The notes under the pieces were generated by a model that saw nothing but the letters and a program-made list of their open reading frames with translations, searched no databases and was not told the origin of the DNA. DNA of 57,667 nt from an uncultured Prevotellaceae bacterium (GTDB lineage: Bacteria; Bacteroidota; Bacteroidia; Bacteroidales; Muribaculaceae), in NCBI GenBank assembly GCA_947165485.1, contig CAMVAP010000016.1, positions 1 through 57,667 on the forward strand. Reading direction: 5' to 3'. This document shows, piece after piece, positions 10,263 through 18,844 of this stretch; the first letter of the stretch is position 1; each line of letters starts with the position of its first letter. Made by a program: the position numbers and the translations under genes.

Positions 10263-12497
10263 ATGAAAAAAATGACGATGATTATCTTGGCATCCTGCAC
10301 GGCTGTCGCCGCGATGGCGACACCAACAGGTGAACCCAGTACGCTAAGCGACACACTGTCGCTGGGTGAGGTGACTGTCACAGCCATCAAGCAGAGCGCC
10401 GACATGCGCTCCCAAGCCACCGCTCTGACCGTCATCGACCGCCAGGAAGCTGAACGCAACCATCTGCAATCGGTCAAGACCGCAGCCGACCTGGTGCCCA
10501 ACCTGTTCATTCCCGACTATGGCAGCCGCATGACCTCGACGGTATATGTGCGCGGCATCGGCACCCGCATCGACCAGCCCGCGGTGGGACTGACCATCGA
10601 CAATGTGCCCGTGGTGACCAAGGAGAACTACGACTTTGACCTAATGGACATAGCCCGCTTTGAGATGCTGCGCGGCCCGCAGAACACCCTGTACGGACGC
10701 AACACCCTAGGCGGACTGATGAACATTTACACCTTGTCACCGCTCAATTACCAGGGCACACGAGCCCTCGTCGAGGGGGCCAACCACGGCACATGGCGTG
10801 TGGGGGCCAGCCACTACCGCCTTCTCAAGGACAACCTGGGGCTCTCATTGTCGGCGCAATACCACAGCACACGGGGAGAGTTCACCAACCGATACAACGG
10901 CAAGCGCTGTGACTGGGAACACCTGTTCAGTGCCCGCGCCAAGGTTGAGTGGCGCAACTATGACGGCTGGTATGTGAGCAACGCTGCCTCAGTGTCGGTG
11001 ACACGCCAGGGCGGGTACCCCTATGAGTGGGTCGAGACGGGCGAGATAGCCTACAACGACACTTGCTTCTACCGCCGCACGTCGGTGACCGATGGATTGA
11101 CGGTGCGCAAGGATTTCTCGTCGTTCACCCTGTCGAGCATCACCAGTTACCAGTACCTGGACGACAACATGACGCTCGACCAGGACTTCACCGTTCACGA
11201 CTACTTCACCCTGACCCAGGCTCGCCGCGAGCATGCCTTTACCCAGGACTTCATTGCCCGCAGCCACGAGAAAGCCAAGGGCTACAATTGGCTAGCAGGC
11301 GCCAGCGGTTTCTACCGCCGCTACAAGATGGATGCTCCGGTAAACTTCTATGACTACGGCATCGCTCAGTTGATTGAGAAGAAAAGCAACGAAGCCCTGC
11401 CCGACTACCCCGTCGCATGGGACACCCGTTCGTTTGAGCTGGGCAGCCACTTCACCAGCCCTAGTTGGGGAGCGGCCCTCTACCACGAGAGCACCTACCA
11501 CAGGGGACAGTGGACCCTGCAAGCGGGGGTACGACTGGACTATGAGCATGCGCGGCTCAACTACCATAGCGTGACCCACACGGGCTATAGCATCCTCGTG
11601 GCGGCAACTGGCGAACTGTTTTCCCACGAAGCCATCGACATTGACGAGAAAGGAACACTGGACAAGGACTTTTTTGACATACTGCCCAACGTCAGCCTCA
11701 CCTGGCACCCCTGGGCAGGCAAGAACCACACGGTCTATATCGCAGCATCGCGTGGCAGCAAGGCTGGTGGCTTCAACACCCAGATGTTTAGCGACGTGTT
11801 GCAGCAACGGTTGATGAAGATGATGGGCATCGGCATGCAGTATGATGTGGACAAGATGGTCGGTTACAAACCCGAGAAGGCTTGGAACTATGAGCTAGGA
11901 GGCCACTTTGAGTGCTGGGATGCTCGCGTGCAGAGCGACCTGAGCCTCTTCTTCATGGATTGCCGTGACCGACAGTTGACCGTCTTTCCTCCAGGCACTA
12001 CAACGGGCCGCATGATGACCAATGCCGGCAAGACCCATAGCTGGGGCGCGGAGTTTGCCATGAGTGTCATCCCCACCGAGCTCACCCACATCAGCATCAG
12101 CTATGGCTTTACCCATGCCACATTCCGTGACTACAACGACGGCAAGGTGGATCACAGCGGCAAGCGCGTGCCTTACGCCCCGATGCACACCCTGTTTGCC
12201 GAGGCCAGCCATGGCTTCAAGGTGGGTGGCGACTGGAACAAGTTGCTCACCCTGGCGGCCAACGTGCGCGCCGTGGGCGACATCTACTGGGACGAGGCCA
12301 ACACCATGCGCCAGCCTTTCTATGCCTTGCTGGGCGCTTCCATCACCTGGAAACAAGCGCACTACAGCCTGCAGTTGTGGGGACACAACCTGACTGGCAC
12401 GGGCTACAAGACCTTCTACTTTGTCTCTATCCAGCACCCCTTCTTGCAGCGAGGCCATGGCCGCTCGATGGGTGCCACGCTGCGCCTCAATTTCTAG
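10263..12497 (+). CDS. TonB-dependent outer-membrane receptor
   Basis: A 744-residue receptor for active uptake across the outer membrane, powered by TonB. A signal peptide (MKKMTMIILASCTAVAAMA) precedes a TonB box-like LGEVTVTAIK and a plug domain (TVYVRGIGTRIDQPAVGLTI; FEMLRGPQNTLYGRNTLGGL). The rest is a ~600-residue beta-barrel ending in LRLNF with a terminal aromatic residue. The length and the absence of the carboxypeptidase-like N-terminal domain mean it is not SusC-type; it resembles siderophore/heme/cobalamin-type receptors, substrate unknown. The open frame begins at 10227, but the promoter and signal peptide favour 10263. Three lipoprotein genes follow. Confidence 0.9.
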   Translation: MKKMTMIILASCTAVAAMATPTGEPSTLSDTLSLGEVTVTAIKQSADMRSQATALTVIDRQEAERNHLQSVKTAADLVPNLFIPDYGSRMTSTVYVRGIGTRIDQPAVGLTIDNVPVVTKENYDFDLMDIARFEMLRGPQNTLYGRNTLGGLMNIYTLSPLNYQGTRALVEGANHGTWRVGASHYRLLKDNLGLSLSAQYHSTRGEFTNRYNGKRCDWEHLFSARAKVEWRNYDGWYVSNAASVSVTRQGGYPYEWVETGEIAYNDTCFYRRTSVTDGLTVRKDFSSFTLSSITSYQYLDDNMTLDQDFTVHDYFTLTQARREHAFTQDFIARSHEKAKGYNWLAGASGFYRRYKMDAPVNFYDYGIAQLIEKKSNEALPDYPVAWDTRSFELGSHFTSPSWGAALYHESTYHRGQWTLQAGVRLDYEHARLNYHSVTHTGYSILVAATGELFSHEAIDIDEKGTLDKDFFDILPNVSLTWHPWAGKNHTVYIAASRGSKAGGFNTQMFSDVLQQRLMKMMGIGMQYDVDKMVGYKPEKAWNYELGGHFECWDARVQSDLSLFFMDCRDRQLTVFPPGTTTGRMMTNAGKTHSWGAEFAMSVIPTELTHISISYGFTHATFRDYNDGKVDHSGKRVPYAPMHTLFAEASHGFKVGGDWNKLLTLAANVRAVGDIYWDEANTMRQPFYALLGASITWKQAHYSLQLWGHNLTGTGYKTFYFVSIQHPFLQRGHGRSMGATLRLNF

Positions 12498-12549
12498 CAT
12501 TTCTTTCTCACACGATTTATCTATACAATCTGTGAAAATGTCGAGATAA

Positions 12550-12581
12550 TTTGGTGGAATAGGATAATTCCACTAATTTTG
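12550..12581 (+). promoter_or_regulatory. Promoter with an inverted repeat in its spacer, before the first lipoprotein gene
   Basis: TTTG at 12550-12553, 20 nt spacer, TAATTTTG at 12574-12581. The spacer consists almost entirely of a perfect inverted repeat, GTGGAAT-N6-ATTCCAC (12554-12573), which looks like an operator placed where a repressor would block RNA polymerase. Confidence 0.6.
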
Positions 12582-12643
12582 CAGCCACAAAGAAACTTAT
12601 AATTAATTGTTAATTAGAATTTTACATAATTATTACAGACAAA

Positions 12644-13099
12644 ATGAAGAAATTATTCAGTATTTTATTTGTGCTCACCATGTTAGGAATGGTGTTCACT
12701 GCTTGCGGTGACGACAAGGACGAGCCCAAGGTTCCCGAGACTCAAAACCTGGTAAGCGTACACGAGAATGACGAGACCGATACCTATTATGTGTTTGACA
12801 TCGATATGACCAAGGACAAGAGCGCCATCTACATGCACAATATGGAGTTTGGTGCGCCCTTCAAAATGACATTGCGTGTTAACGTCCCTGTGAGCTTGAA
12901 TCAAAGCGGTGACGCTTATATCATGTCGGGGTCTAACATCGTGGCCGAGATGCAGCGCGGCGGCTCATGGACTCCCATGACCGACGAGAAATACCAGTTG
13001 AATAATCTGAAGTGTACGGTTAACCCGAGCGCCAAGACCTTTTCTATTTCCTTCGACAGCCACGGTGGCCACTTCGAGGATAACGGCAAGCTCAGATAA
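12644..13099 (+). CDS. Small lipoprotein, C-terminal-type module only
   Basis: A 151-residue lipoprotein: signal peptide with lipobox FTAC, then CGDDKDEP, an acidic stretch of the kind used in Bacteroidetes for export to the cell surface. The body (about residues 45-150) is predicted beta-rich, with stretches such as YYVFDIDMTKDKSAIYMHNM and NNLKCTVNPSAKTFSISFDS. By eye this resembles the second half of the two downstream lipoproteins. No known function recognised; it is probably a ligand-binding partner of the adjacent TonB receptor. Confidence 0.75.
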   Translation: MKKLFSILFVLTMLGMVFTACGDDKDEPKVPETQNLVSVHENDETDTYYVFDIDMTKDKSAIYMHNMEFGAPFKMTLRVNVPVSLNQSGDAYIMSGSNIVAEMQRGGSWTPMTDEKYQLNNLKCTVNPSAKTFSISFDSHGGHFEDNGKLR

Positions 13100-13132
13100 G
13101 ACGTTTTAACGTCATTTAATATAAAAATCATT

Positions 13133-13170
13133 ACAAATGGTGCAAGATTGAGTGCACCATTTGTTTTTTA
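13133..13170 (+). terminator. Rho-independent terminator
   Basis: A perfect 12-bp stem (ACAAATGGTGCA / TGCACCATTTGT) with an 8-nt loop is followed by TTTTTA. It lies 33 nt after the first lipoprotein gene and separates it from the next one, which has its own TATATTTG -7 box at 13175-13182. Confidence 0.85.
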
Positions 13171-13174
13171 GATG

Positions 13175-13182
13175 TATATTTG
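13175..13182 (+). promoter_or_regulatory. -7 box of the second lipoprotein gene
   Basis: TATATTTG matches TAnnTTTG and lies 34 nt before the ATG at 13216, immediately after a strong terminator. A -33 TTTG at the standard distance is not evident because the terminator occupies that place. Confidence 0.5.
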
Positions 13183-13215
13183 CCGCTCAATAAAGATTGG
13201 TAAACATAACATATT

Positions 13216-14073
13216 ATGAAGAAGATACTTTTACTTATTGCTGCATTAGGCATGTTCATGGGTACTATCTCTTGCGGCAACGAGGACGAGCCCTCGCGGG
13301 GTGGTGATGGCGTATTCACTGTTAACTCCCCCATGATCAACCACATCGTCAACCTCAACAATGGTGACGTGCTGGGCATGAGTGCCACACACAACAAGCT
13401 CACCATCGACACATCCAAGCATCAGGCCTCGGTCGAGCTCACCTACAACGATGGCTCGGGCGACAAGACCGTGAGCATCAGCGGCATCACGGCAACGCCC
13501 CTGCGCCTGGGTTTCTACTCTCTCAAGGCAACGCACAGCAGCGAGGTGAAAGACTTCAGCGGCTACGTTGACTTCAACGAGAGCTCCATCCGCTACTGCT
13601 ACACGACCAACGATGGCATCCGTGTCGTCTCCACCATCGAGGAAGTGTTCTTCCTCAAGACCCACAACACCATCTCCTATCTGGACACGACCAAGGCCAC
13701 CACGATGGAAAATGTCATGTACCAGTTCACACTCTCGCCCCTCTCCTCCAAGGCCATCGTCAAGGTCATGGCCATCGTCCATGCCAAGGACATGCGATTC
13801 TTCACCAACATGACCGCCACCAGCGTGCCCGTCACCGTGACGCCCAACGGTTACACCTTCTCGGGACAGAATATCCCCACAACGACGGTGTTCCGCAACT
13901 GGACCGACAGCGTGGGCGTGCCCACCATCAAGTCAACCGACGAGTATCCGTTCAAGACATTCAATGCTGTTGTCGATCTGGAGAACGACTCAATCATTGC
14001 CAACTTCATGATGGGTGACAGCGCCATCGTGGTCGCATCGGGAAGGACCTATCCCAACTATACCGCCTATTAA
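13216..14073 (+). CDS. Two-module lipoprotein, TonB-receptor locus
   Basis: A 285-residue lipoprotein with lipobox TISC and an acidic CGNEDEP export-type stretch. It seems to have two beta-rich modules: about residues 30-150 (including FSGYVDFNESSIRYCY and IRVVSTIEEVFF) and about 155-285. The first module aligns by eye with the same region of the next gene (TGYIDMSTGMIWYSF, SRVVSSSQLLYA), so the two are diverged paralogs. No known function recognised; the location suggests a surface lipoprotein serving the receptor. Confidence 0.75.
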   Translation: MKKILLLIAALGMFMGTISCGNEDEPSRGGDGVFTVNSPMINHIVNLNNGDVLGMSATHNKLTIDTSKHQASVELTYNDGSGDKTVSISGITATPLRLGFYSLKATHSSEVKDFSGYVDFNESSIRYCYTTNDGIRVVSTIEEVFFLKTHNTISYLDTTKATTMENVMYQFTLSPLSSKAIVKVMAIVHAKDMRFFTNMTATSVPVTVTPNGYTFSGQNIPTTTVFRNWTDSVGVPTIKSTDEYPFKTFNAVVDLENDSIIANFMMGDSAIVVASGRTYPNYTAY

Positions 14074-14110
14074 TCAACATTTCATAAAATCAATTTCCAT
14101 CTATCAAGAA

Positions 14111-14914
14111 ATGAAAAAATTTTCATTATTTCTTCTTCCGCTACTGGCAGTAGCTATGCTCACCGCCTGTGGCGATGACGACAAGCCCGTCAACAAGCAG
14201 ATTGTCACGATGGTGACCAACAACCGCGCCATCGATGGTGACGCCGTGGTGTTCTCACAAGGCAGCGACAAGGTGGAGCTCAACTACACCGACATGACCA
14301 TCCAGTTCACTGGCGACTTCAACGACGCTGATGGTAATTCCCGCTCATTGACCACACCTAACATGAACCTGACCAACGTCAACGACATGGTTTACCGCTT
14401 CAACAACACCTCATCGTCAACCTACACGGGAATCGACAATTTAACAGGCTATATCGACATGAGCACCGGTATGATATGGTACTCGTTTGATGACGGGTCC
14501 AGCCGCGTGGTGAGCTCTTCACAACTGCTGTATGCCTACACGACTACCACGCTCACCAATCCCGACAACGGCAATCACTCCAGCCACAATCAGTCGGCCT
14601 ACCTGTTTGCCATCGATAGCAAGGGGGAGACCTGCACCATGAAGGTCAGCAACTTCATCACTAATATCAACGGTTCGGTACAGGCTACCGAGATCCAGTA
14701 CAATAATCTGAAAGTGACACCCACCACCACAGGCTACATCATCACCGCCGAGGAGGCTGAATCGTCCTATCGTGGATTCTACACCATCACCGACCTGAAC
14801 ATCACCCTCGACAGCCAGTGCCTTGTCATGAATGGCTCATTCAAGAGCGGTGACCTCGATTTCACCCTCTCGGGCAACCTGTTCCGAGGCGTGGGCGGCT
14901 CCACTCCCCAGTAA
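14111..14914 (+). CDS. Two-module lipoprotein paralog, TonB-receptor locus
   Basis: A 267-residue lipoprotein. I start it at MKKFSLFLLPLLAVAMLTAC, because the open frame begins 96 nt earlier inside the previous gene. The lipobox is LTAC, followed by GDDDKP. The two modules match the preceding paralog (LTGYIDMSTGMIWYSFDDGS; then YLFAIDSKGETCTMKVSNF to MNGSFKSGDLDF). It is 38 nt downstream of the second lipoprotein gene with no terminator between, so the two are probably one transcript. Function unknown. Confidence 0.75.
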   Translation: MKKFSLFLLPLLAVAMLTACGDDDKPVNKQIVTMVTNNRAIDGDAVVFSQGSDKVELNYTDMTIQFTGDFNDADGNSRSLTTPNMNLTNVNDMVYRFNNTSSSTYTGIDNLTGYIDMSTGMIWYSFDDGSSRVVSSSQLLYAYTTTTLTNPDNGNHSSHNQSAYLFAIDSKGETCTMKVSNFITNINGSVQATEIQYNNLKVTPTTTGYIITAEEAESSYRGFYTITDLNITLDSQCLVMNGSFKSGDLDFTLSGNLFRGVGGSTPQ

Positions 14915-14942
14915 ACACGTCACAACACTTCACCATTTCAAT

Positions 14943-15030
14943 CGAGGGGCTGTGCCATAATTCTGTTGCCGGCTTTTAATCGGCCTAACGGCTGATTAAA
15001 AAAATGATGCGGAATTATGACACAGCCTCT
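14943..15030. repeat. Long interrupted hairpin (MITE-like or terminator)
   Basis: The outer arms GAGGGGCTGTGCCATAATTC and GAATTATGACACAGCCTC pair with few mismatches. An inner 12-bp stem (TTTTAATCGGCC / GGCTGATTAAAA) fills the centre. The ~86-nt structure sits just after the lipoprotein operon and ends 9 nt before an IS982-like element. It can act as a bidirectional terminator; outer-arm sequences of this type also occur at insertion-sequence ends in Bacteroidetes (from memory). Confidence 0.65.
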
Positions 15031-15038
15031 ATTATTTA

Positions 15039-15429
15039 ACGTGAGTTCGACGGAAATAGTCAAAAGATAGTCAGTTGGTTATCGATTTCTCGATCTAATT
15101 GTAGCATCGGTTTCTTGGGGAAGAATCGGTAAGCGGCGATTCCTGCCATAAGGTACCCAGAATTGTGGAACAATATCAGAATGGTCATCACCTCGTAGTC
15201 CGACATCTTGCCATCACGATGATACTCACGCTTTCTCTCAGGCTCGGCACCAGCTATGGCGCTTTTTGATACAATGCTGTCAAAAACTTTGCTGAAATCA
15301 TCGCACATTGAAAATATTTCTATAATTTTGTCTTTAGGAAACATAGCGGTTGTTTTTTAGCACTACAATATTACTAAAAGTTCCGCTATATTCCTAATTT
15401 TCAATTAATTAAATTTCGTCAAGCTCACG
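15039..15429 (-). mobile_element. Internally deleted IS982-type element, copy 1
   Basis: About 390 bp with terminal inverted repeats: ACGTGAGTTCGACG at the left and a degenerate CGTCAAGCTCACG at the right. It contains one ORF joining the two ends of an IS982-family transposase. A second copy, by eye about 90% identical, lies in the same orientation at 16222-16624. No obvious target duplication was seen. Confidence 0.75.
15060..15344 (-). pseudogene. IS982-family transposase remnant, N- and C-termini joined
   Basis: A 94-residue ORF. Residues 1-~66 (DKIIEIFSMCDDFSKVFD, KMSDYEVMTILILFHNSGY) match the N-terminal region of IS982-family transposases as I remember them. The last ~28 residues (YRFFPKKPMLQLDREIDNQ) match the family C-terminus. 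The ~200-residue catalytic middle is absent, so it cannot be an active transposase. The frame is intact across the junction, and the same junction is found in the second copy. Confidence 0.75.
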
Positions 15430-15474
15430 CCTAAATATTACCGCATTTCGAATACGATTATTAGGGAATAGTCA

Positions 15475-15482
15475 TATCTTTG
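15475..15482 (+). promoter_or_regulatory. -7 box of the membrane-protein cargo gene
   Basis: TATCTTTG matches TAnnTTTG and lies 57 nt before the chosen ATG at 15540. This supports the later start and rules out the in-frame TTG at 15480, which lies inside the promoter box. Confidence 0.5.
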
Positions 15483-15539
15483 CGGCAAAATCAACTCAGA
15501 ACCAATAATACAAATACACCCGTCTCAATTATTTGTTCA

Positions 15540-16211
15540 ATGAAATTATCTCAAGATAAGAAAAGGAAATACCAGATAGTCACGTTGCTTTTCTCGCTGC
15601 TGTTGGGGGTGGGACTTGCAGCCTTTGGTCCTTGCCCACTAATGGAGATAAAAGAGGACATTTTTGGTTATAATCATGCGATCGGGACGATCACCCTTTC
15701 GTTGATCCTAGCGGGATTCTCATGGTTGAGTATCCATTTGGCTTTCGCCCAGTGGAAAAATAGCCACTGGATGTTATTGGCGATGAAGATGGTGCTCTAT
15801 TTTTGTGGTATGATAACTGTACCTTTTTTGATCCTTTTTATTATGACTTTAAATGATTATCGTCACCACCCAGGCATGGAGCTTGGTGTGATGGTGGTAC
15901 CCATATATTGGTTCGTAACGGTGTCCCTGTTCGCTATTATCCTGATCATTCCCTTCGGTTTTCTCTCTTATTGGTTGTCACGCCTGTCATCAACCAAGAG
16001 TCAGGAAAACCAGTTGATATCATGCCAGACGGAACAAAAATCCGAAAGAATGATGGAAACGAATAAGACATTAGAGAAATGTTGTTTGACATTATTTGTA
16101 ATGTTGATTGGGGCATTCCTAGTGGTGTTGACCTTTGACAGGTTGACTTTATTGGCATGTATCATCTTGTTTATGGGCTTGATTCTTTATTTCATTTGGA
16201 GAAAGTGTTGA
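15540..16211 (+). CDS. Membrane protein of unknown function between two IS982-derived elements
   Basis: A 223-residue protein with about six hydrophobic segments (for example residues 14-31, 48-66, 76-97, 113-140, 176-196 and 199-219) and few recognisable motifs. I do not recognise the family. The gene is clearly more AT-rich than its neighbours and is bracketed by two direct copies of the same deleted IS element, both signs of recent transfer. Confidence 0.65.
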   Translation: MKLSQDKKRKYQIVTLLFSLLLGVGLAAFGPCPLMEIKEDIFGYNHAIGTITLSLILAGFSWLSIHLAFAQWKNSHWMLLAMKMVLYFCGMITVPFLILFIMTLNDYRHHPGMELGVMVVPIYWFVTVSLFAIILIIPFGFLSYWLSRLSSTKSQENQLISCQTEQKSERMMETNKTLEKCCLTLFVMLIGAFLVVLTFDRLTLLACIILFMGLILYFIWRKC

Positions 16212-16221
16212 TATAAGATTA

Positions 16222-16624
16222 ACGTGAGTTCGACGAAAATAATCAAAAGATAGTCAATTGGTTATCGATTTCTCGGTCTAACTGTAGCATAGGTTTCTTC
16301 GGGAAAAAACAATAAGCTGCGATTCCGGCCATAAGGTACCCAGAATTGTGGAACAATATCAGTATGGTCATCACCTCGGAGTCCGACATTTTGCCATCAC
16401 GATGATACTCACGTTTTCTCTCAGGCTTGGCACCAGCTATGGCGCTTTTTGATAAAATGCTATCAAAAACTTTGCTGAAATCATCGCACATTGAAAATAT
16501 TTCTATAATTTTGTCTTCAGAAAACATAGCGGTTGTTTTTATTGGTTTTTTTAGCACTACAAAATTACCAAAAATTCCGCTATGTTCCTAATTTTCAATT
16601 AATTAAATTTCGTCGAACTCACGT
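16222..16624 (-). mobile_element. Internally deleted IS982-type element, copy 2
   Basis: About 403 bp, same orientation as copy 1, with better preserved terminal inverted repeats ACGTGAGTTCGACGAAA / TTTCGTCGAACTCACGT. It differs from copy 1 by scattered substitutions and an extra ~12-nt T-rich stretch upstream of the ORF. Together with copy 1 it bounds the membrane-protein gene. Confidence 0.78.
16243..16557 (-). pseudogene. IS982-family transposase remnant, second copy
   Basis: A 104-residue open frame; an internal start MFSEDKIIEIF gives the 94-residue form equivalent to copy 1. It has the same N-terminal segment (SDSEVMTILILFHNSGYLMAG) joined to the same C-terminal tail (CFFPKKPMLQLDREIDNQ). 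The catalytic core is missing. An intact reading frame in two diverged copies hints that the small protein may be kept. Confidence 0.75.
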
Positions 16625-16651
16625 TACTTAACTTCCTAAAACGAGACCGAT

Positions 16652-17737
16652 TCAGGAATTCTTCTTGTAGCTGACAACAGCCCAATATGCCATCACCGAG
16701 CCGATGCCCAGTAAGGCCAGCAATTGGTGCCAGATACTCGAGATACCGCCACCACGGATGAACACGGTGCGCACCGCATCGATAAAGTAGGACATCGGGT
16801 TAATGTAGGTCGAGGCGTAGGCCCACGAGGGCATCGAGCGCGTGGGCGTGAACAAGCCCGAGAGCAACATCATCATTACCACAAAGAACCACATCACGAA
16901 GATGGCTTGCTGCATCGTGTCGCTGTAGTTGCTGATCATCAGGCCAAACGAGCTCCAGAACAGGGCCAGCAACATCACCAGCAGGTATATCAACGCCAGC
17001 GGGCCCACACTGGTGATGCCATACACCGCCCACGCCAGCAACAGGCACACCGTGATGACAAACAAGGCAATGATCCAGTACGGGATGAGTTTAGCCAGGA
17101 TAAACGCCCACTTGCTCACGGGCGTGACATTGATCTGCTCGATGGTGCCCGCCTCTTTCTCGCCCACAATGTTGAGCGCCGGCAGGAAACCCGTCATCAA
17201 CATCATCACGAGAGCAAATAGGGCTGGTATCATGAACAGCTTGAAATCCAAGTTCTTATTATACAGAAACAAGGTTGAGACCCTTGATTGCATTGCGGCA
17301 ACATCGGGGTTGACATGAGCCGTGACAATCTGTGTGAGATAGGCCCCGCCCATCGACCCCTTGGTGCCATTGACGGCATTGGCGGCGATGAGCACTTGGG
17401 GCTGATGACCCAGCGTCACGTCACGGCTATAGTCCTGGGGGATGACCATAGCGATATCGACGTGCGATTTCTCAATTTCGCGCAATGCGGCTTGATAGGT
17501 GGGCTGCTGCCCCTTGAAAATAAAGTAGTTGCTGGCCTCGATACTGTGCACCAACTGTTGAGACATGGTCGAGCGGTCATTATCCACCACAGCGACCTTG
17601 ATATTCTTCACCTCCTGATTCATGACCCAGGGCATGACGCACATGATCATGATGGGGAACACCACGATGAGCCTGGGCAGAAAGGCATTGCGCCTTATCT
17701 GAGTGACCTCTTTCTGTATGAGATATTTAAGTGTCAT
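16652..17737 (-). CDS. ABC-2 type efflux permease, second
   Basis: A 361-residue permease of the ABC-2 family (YbhR-like). The N-terminal helix (~residues 20-42) is followed by a ~140-residue periplasmic domain and five C-terminal helices. The family stretch GFLPALNIVGEKEAGTIEQI lies before the second helix. It is the last gene of the five-gene efflux operon and ends next to an IS982-derived element; the start is 15 nt after the other permease gene. Substrate unknown. Confidence 0.9.
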   Translation of the reverse strand: MTLKYLIQKEVTQIRRNAFLPRLIVVFPIMIMCVMPWVMNQEVKNIKVAVVDNDRSTMSQQLVHSIEASNYFIFKGQQPTYQAALREIEKSHVDIAMVIPQDYSRDVTLGHQPQVLIAANAVNGTKGSMGGAYLTQIVTAHVNPDVAAMQSRVSTLFLYNKNLDFKLFMIPALFALVMMLMTGFLPALNIVGEKEAGTIEQINVTPVSKWAFILAKLIPYWIIALFVITVCLLLAWAVYGITSVGPLALIYLLVMLLALFWSSFGLMISNYSDTMQQAIFVMWFFVVMMMLLSGLFTPTRSMPSWAYASTYINPMSYFIDAVRTVFIRGGGISSIWHQLLALLGIGSVMAYWAVVSYKKNS

Positions 17738-17752
17738 GGTTACAGCAGGAAT

Positions 17753-18811
17753 CTATTCAAGACGTTTATTAAACTTGACAAGCGCTAGGGTCATCAGCAA
17801 GGTCACCATGCCCACGAGGATCAAGACCTCGCGGGTCACCTCCTGGATGCCCACACCCATAATCATCAACTTGCGCATCGCGTCGATGTAGTAACGGGGT
17901 GGCACAATGGCCGATATCCACTGCAAGATCTCGGGCATCGACTCCACGGGGAAAATCATGCCGCTGAGCATCACAATGGGCACCAGCAGCACCATCGCCG
18001 ACATCAACAGGGCCACCAGCTGCGTCTTGGCCACATTACTGATGAGCAATCCCAGCGAGAGCGCCAGCAGAATGTAGATGACCGATATCATGATAATCCA
18101 GAACAATGAACCGGCCAGCGGCACGCCCAGCACATAGCGGGCCATCAGCAGGATAATCAACAGGATGACAAAGGCGAGCGCCAGATAAGGAATGGCCTTG
18201 GCAATGATGATCATCAACGGCTTGACAGGCGAGACAAGCAGCACTTCCATGGTGCCCTTCTCCTTCTCACGCACAATCGAGATGGAAGTCATCATCGCAC
18301 ACACCAGCATCAGCAGCATACCCATGATGGCAGGCACAAAGTTGTACGCCGATTTCATCTGCGGGTTATAGAGCAACTTGGTATTGACAGCACCTCCATC
18401 GGCATTCAGTATCACACCTGTGGCATAGTTGGTCCATTGCTGCGCCATATTGGGGTCAGCACCGTCAACGATAAACTGCACACCGCTGCGCTTGGAGGCA
18501 AAATCGGGACCGAAGACAATCGCCATGTCGGCCTTTTGCCCCCTGATGACACGCTCGGCATCCCGGGGTGTGGCAACAACCTGGGTGATGGTGAAATACT
18601 CCGATGCTGACAGCCTGTCAACCGCTTGCCGCGTCAAGTGATCCATCGAACTGGTCACTACCACCGTGCGCACATTCTTCACGTCGTTGGTAATCGCAAA
18701 GCCAAAAAGCAGCATCAGCACCAACGGCATACCAAACAGGATGAGCATCGTGCGCTTGTCGCGCAGGATGTGCTTCCCCTCCTTGATGACAAATGAGAAA
18801 AACTGTTTCAT
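17753..18811 (-). CDS. ABC-2 type efflux permease, first
   Basis: A 352-residue ABC-2 permease (YbhS-like) with the same topology: one N-terminal helix, a large external domain, then five helices. The coupling segment TSISIVREKEKGTMEVLLVS is typical of the family. It presumably pairs with the other permease and with the double ATPase. It is separated from the ATPase gene by a 140-nt spacer filled with heptamer repeats. Confidence 0.9.
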   Translation of the reverse strand: MKQFFSFVIKEGKHILRDKRTMLILFGMPLVLMLLFGFAITNDVKNVRTVVVTSSMDHLTRQAVDRLSASEYFTITQVVATPRDAERVIRGQKADMAIVFGPDFASKRSGVQFIVDGADPNMAQQWTNYATGVILNADGGAVNTKLLYNPQMKSAYNFVPAIMGMLLMLVCAMMTSISIVREKEKGTMEVLLVSPVKPLMIIIAKAIPYLALAFVILLIILLMARYVLGVPLAGSLFWIIMISVIYILLALSLGLLISNVAKTQLVALLMSAMVLLVPIVMLSGMIFPVESMPEILQWISAIVPPRYYIDAMRKLMIMGVGIQEVTREVLILVGMVTLLMTLALVKFNKRLE

Positions 18812-18844
18812 ATTCAGTTTTTTAGTTTCCTTATCATGAATAAT

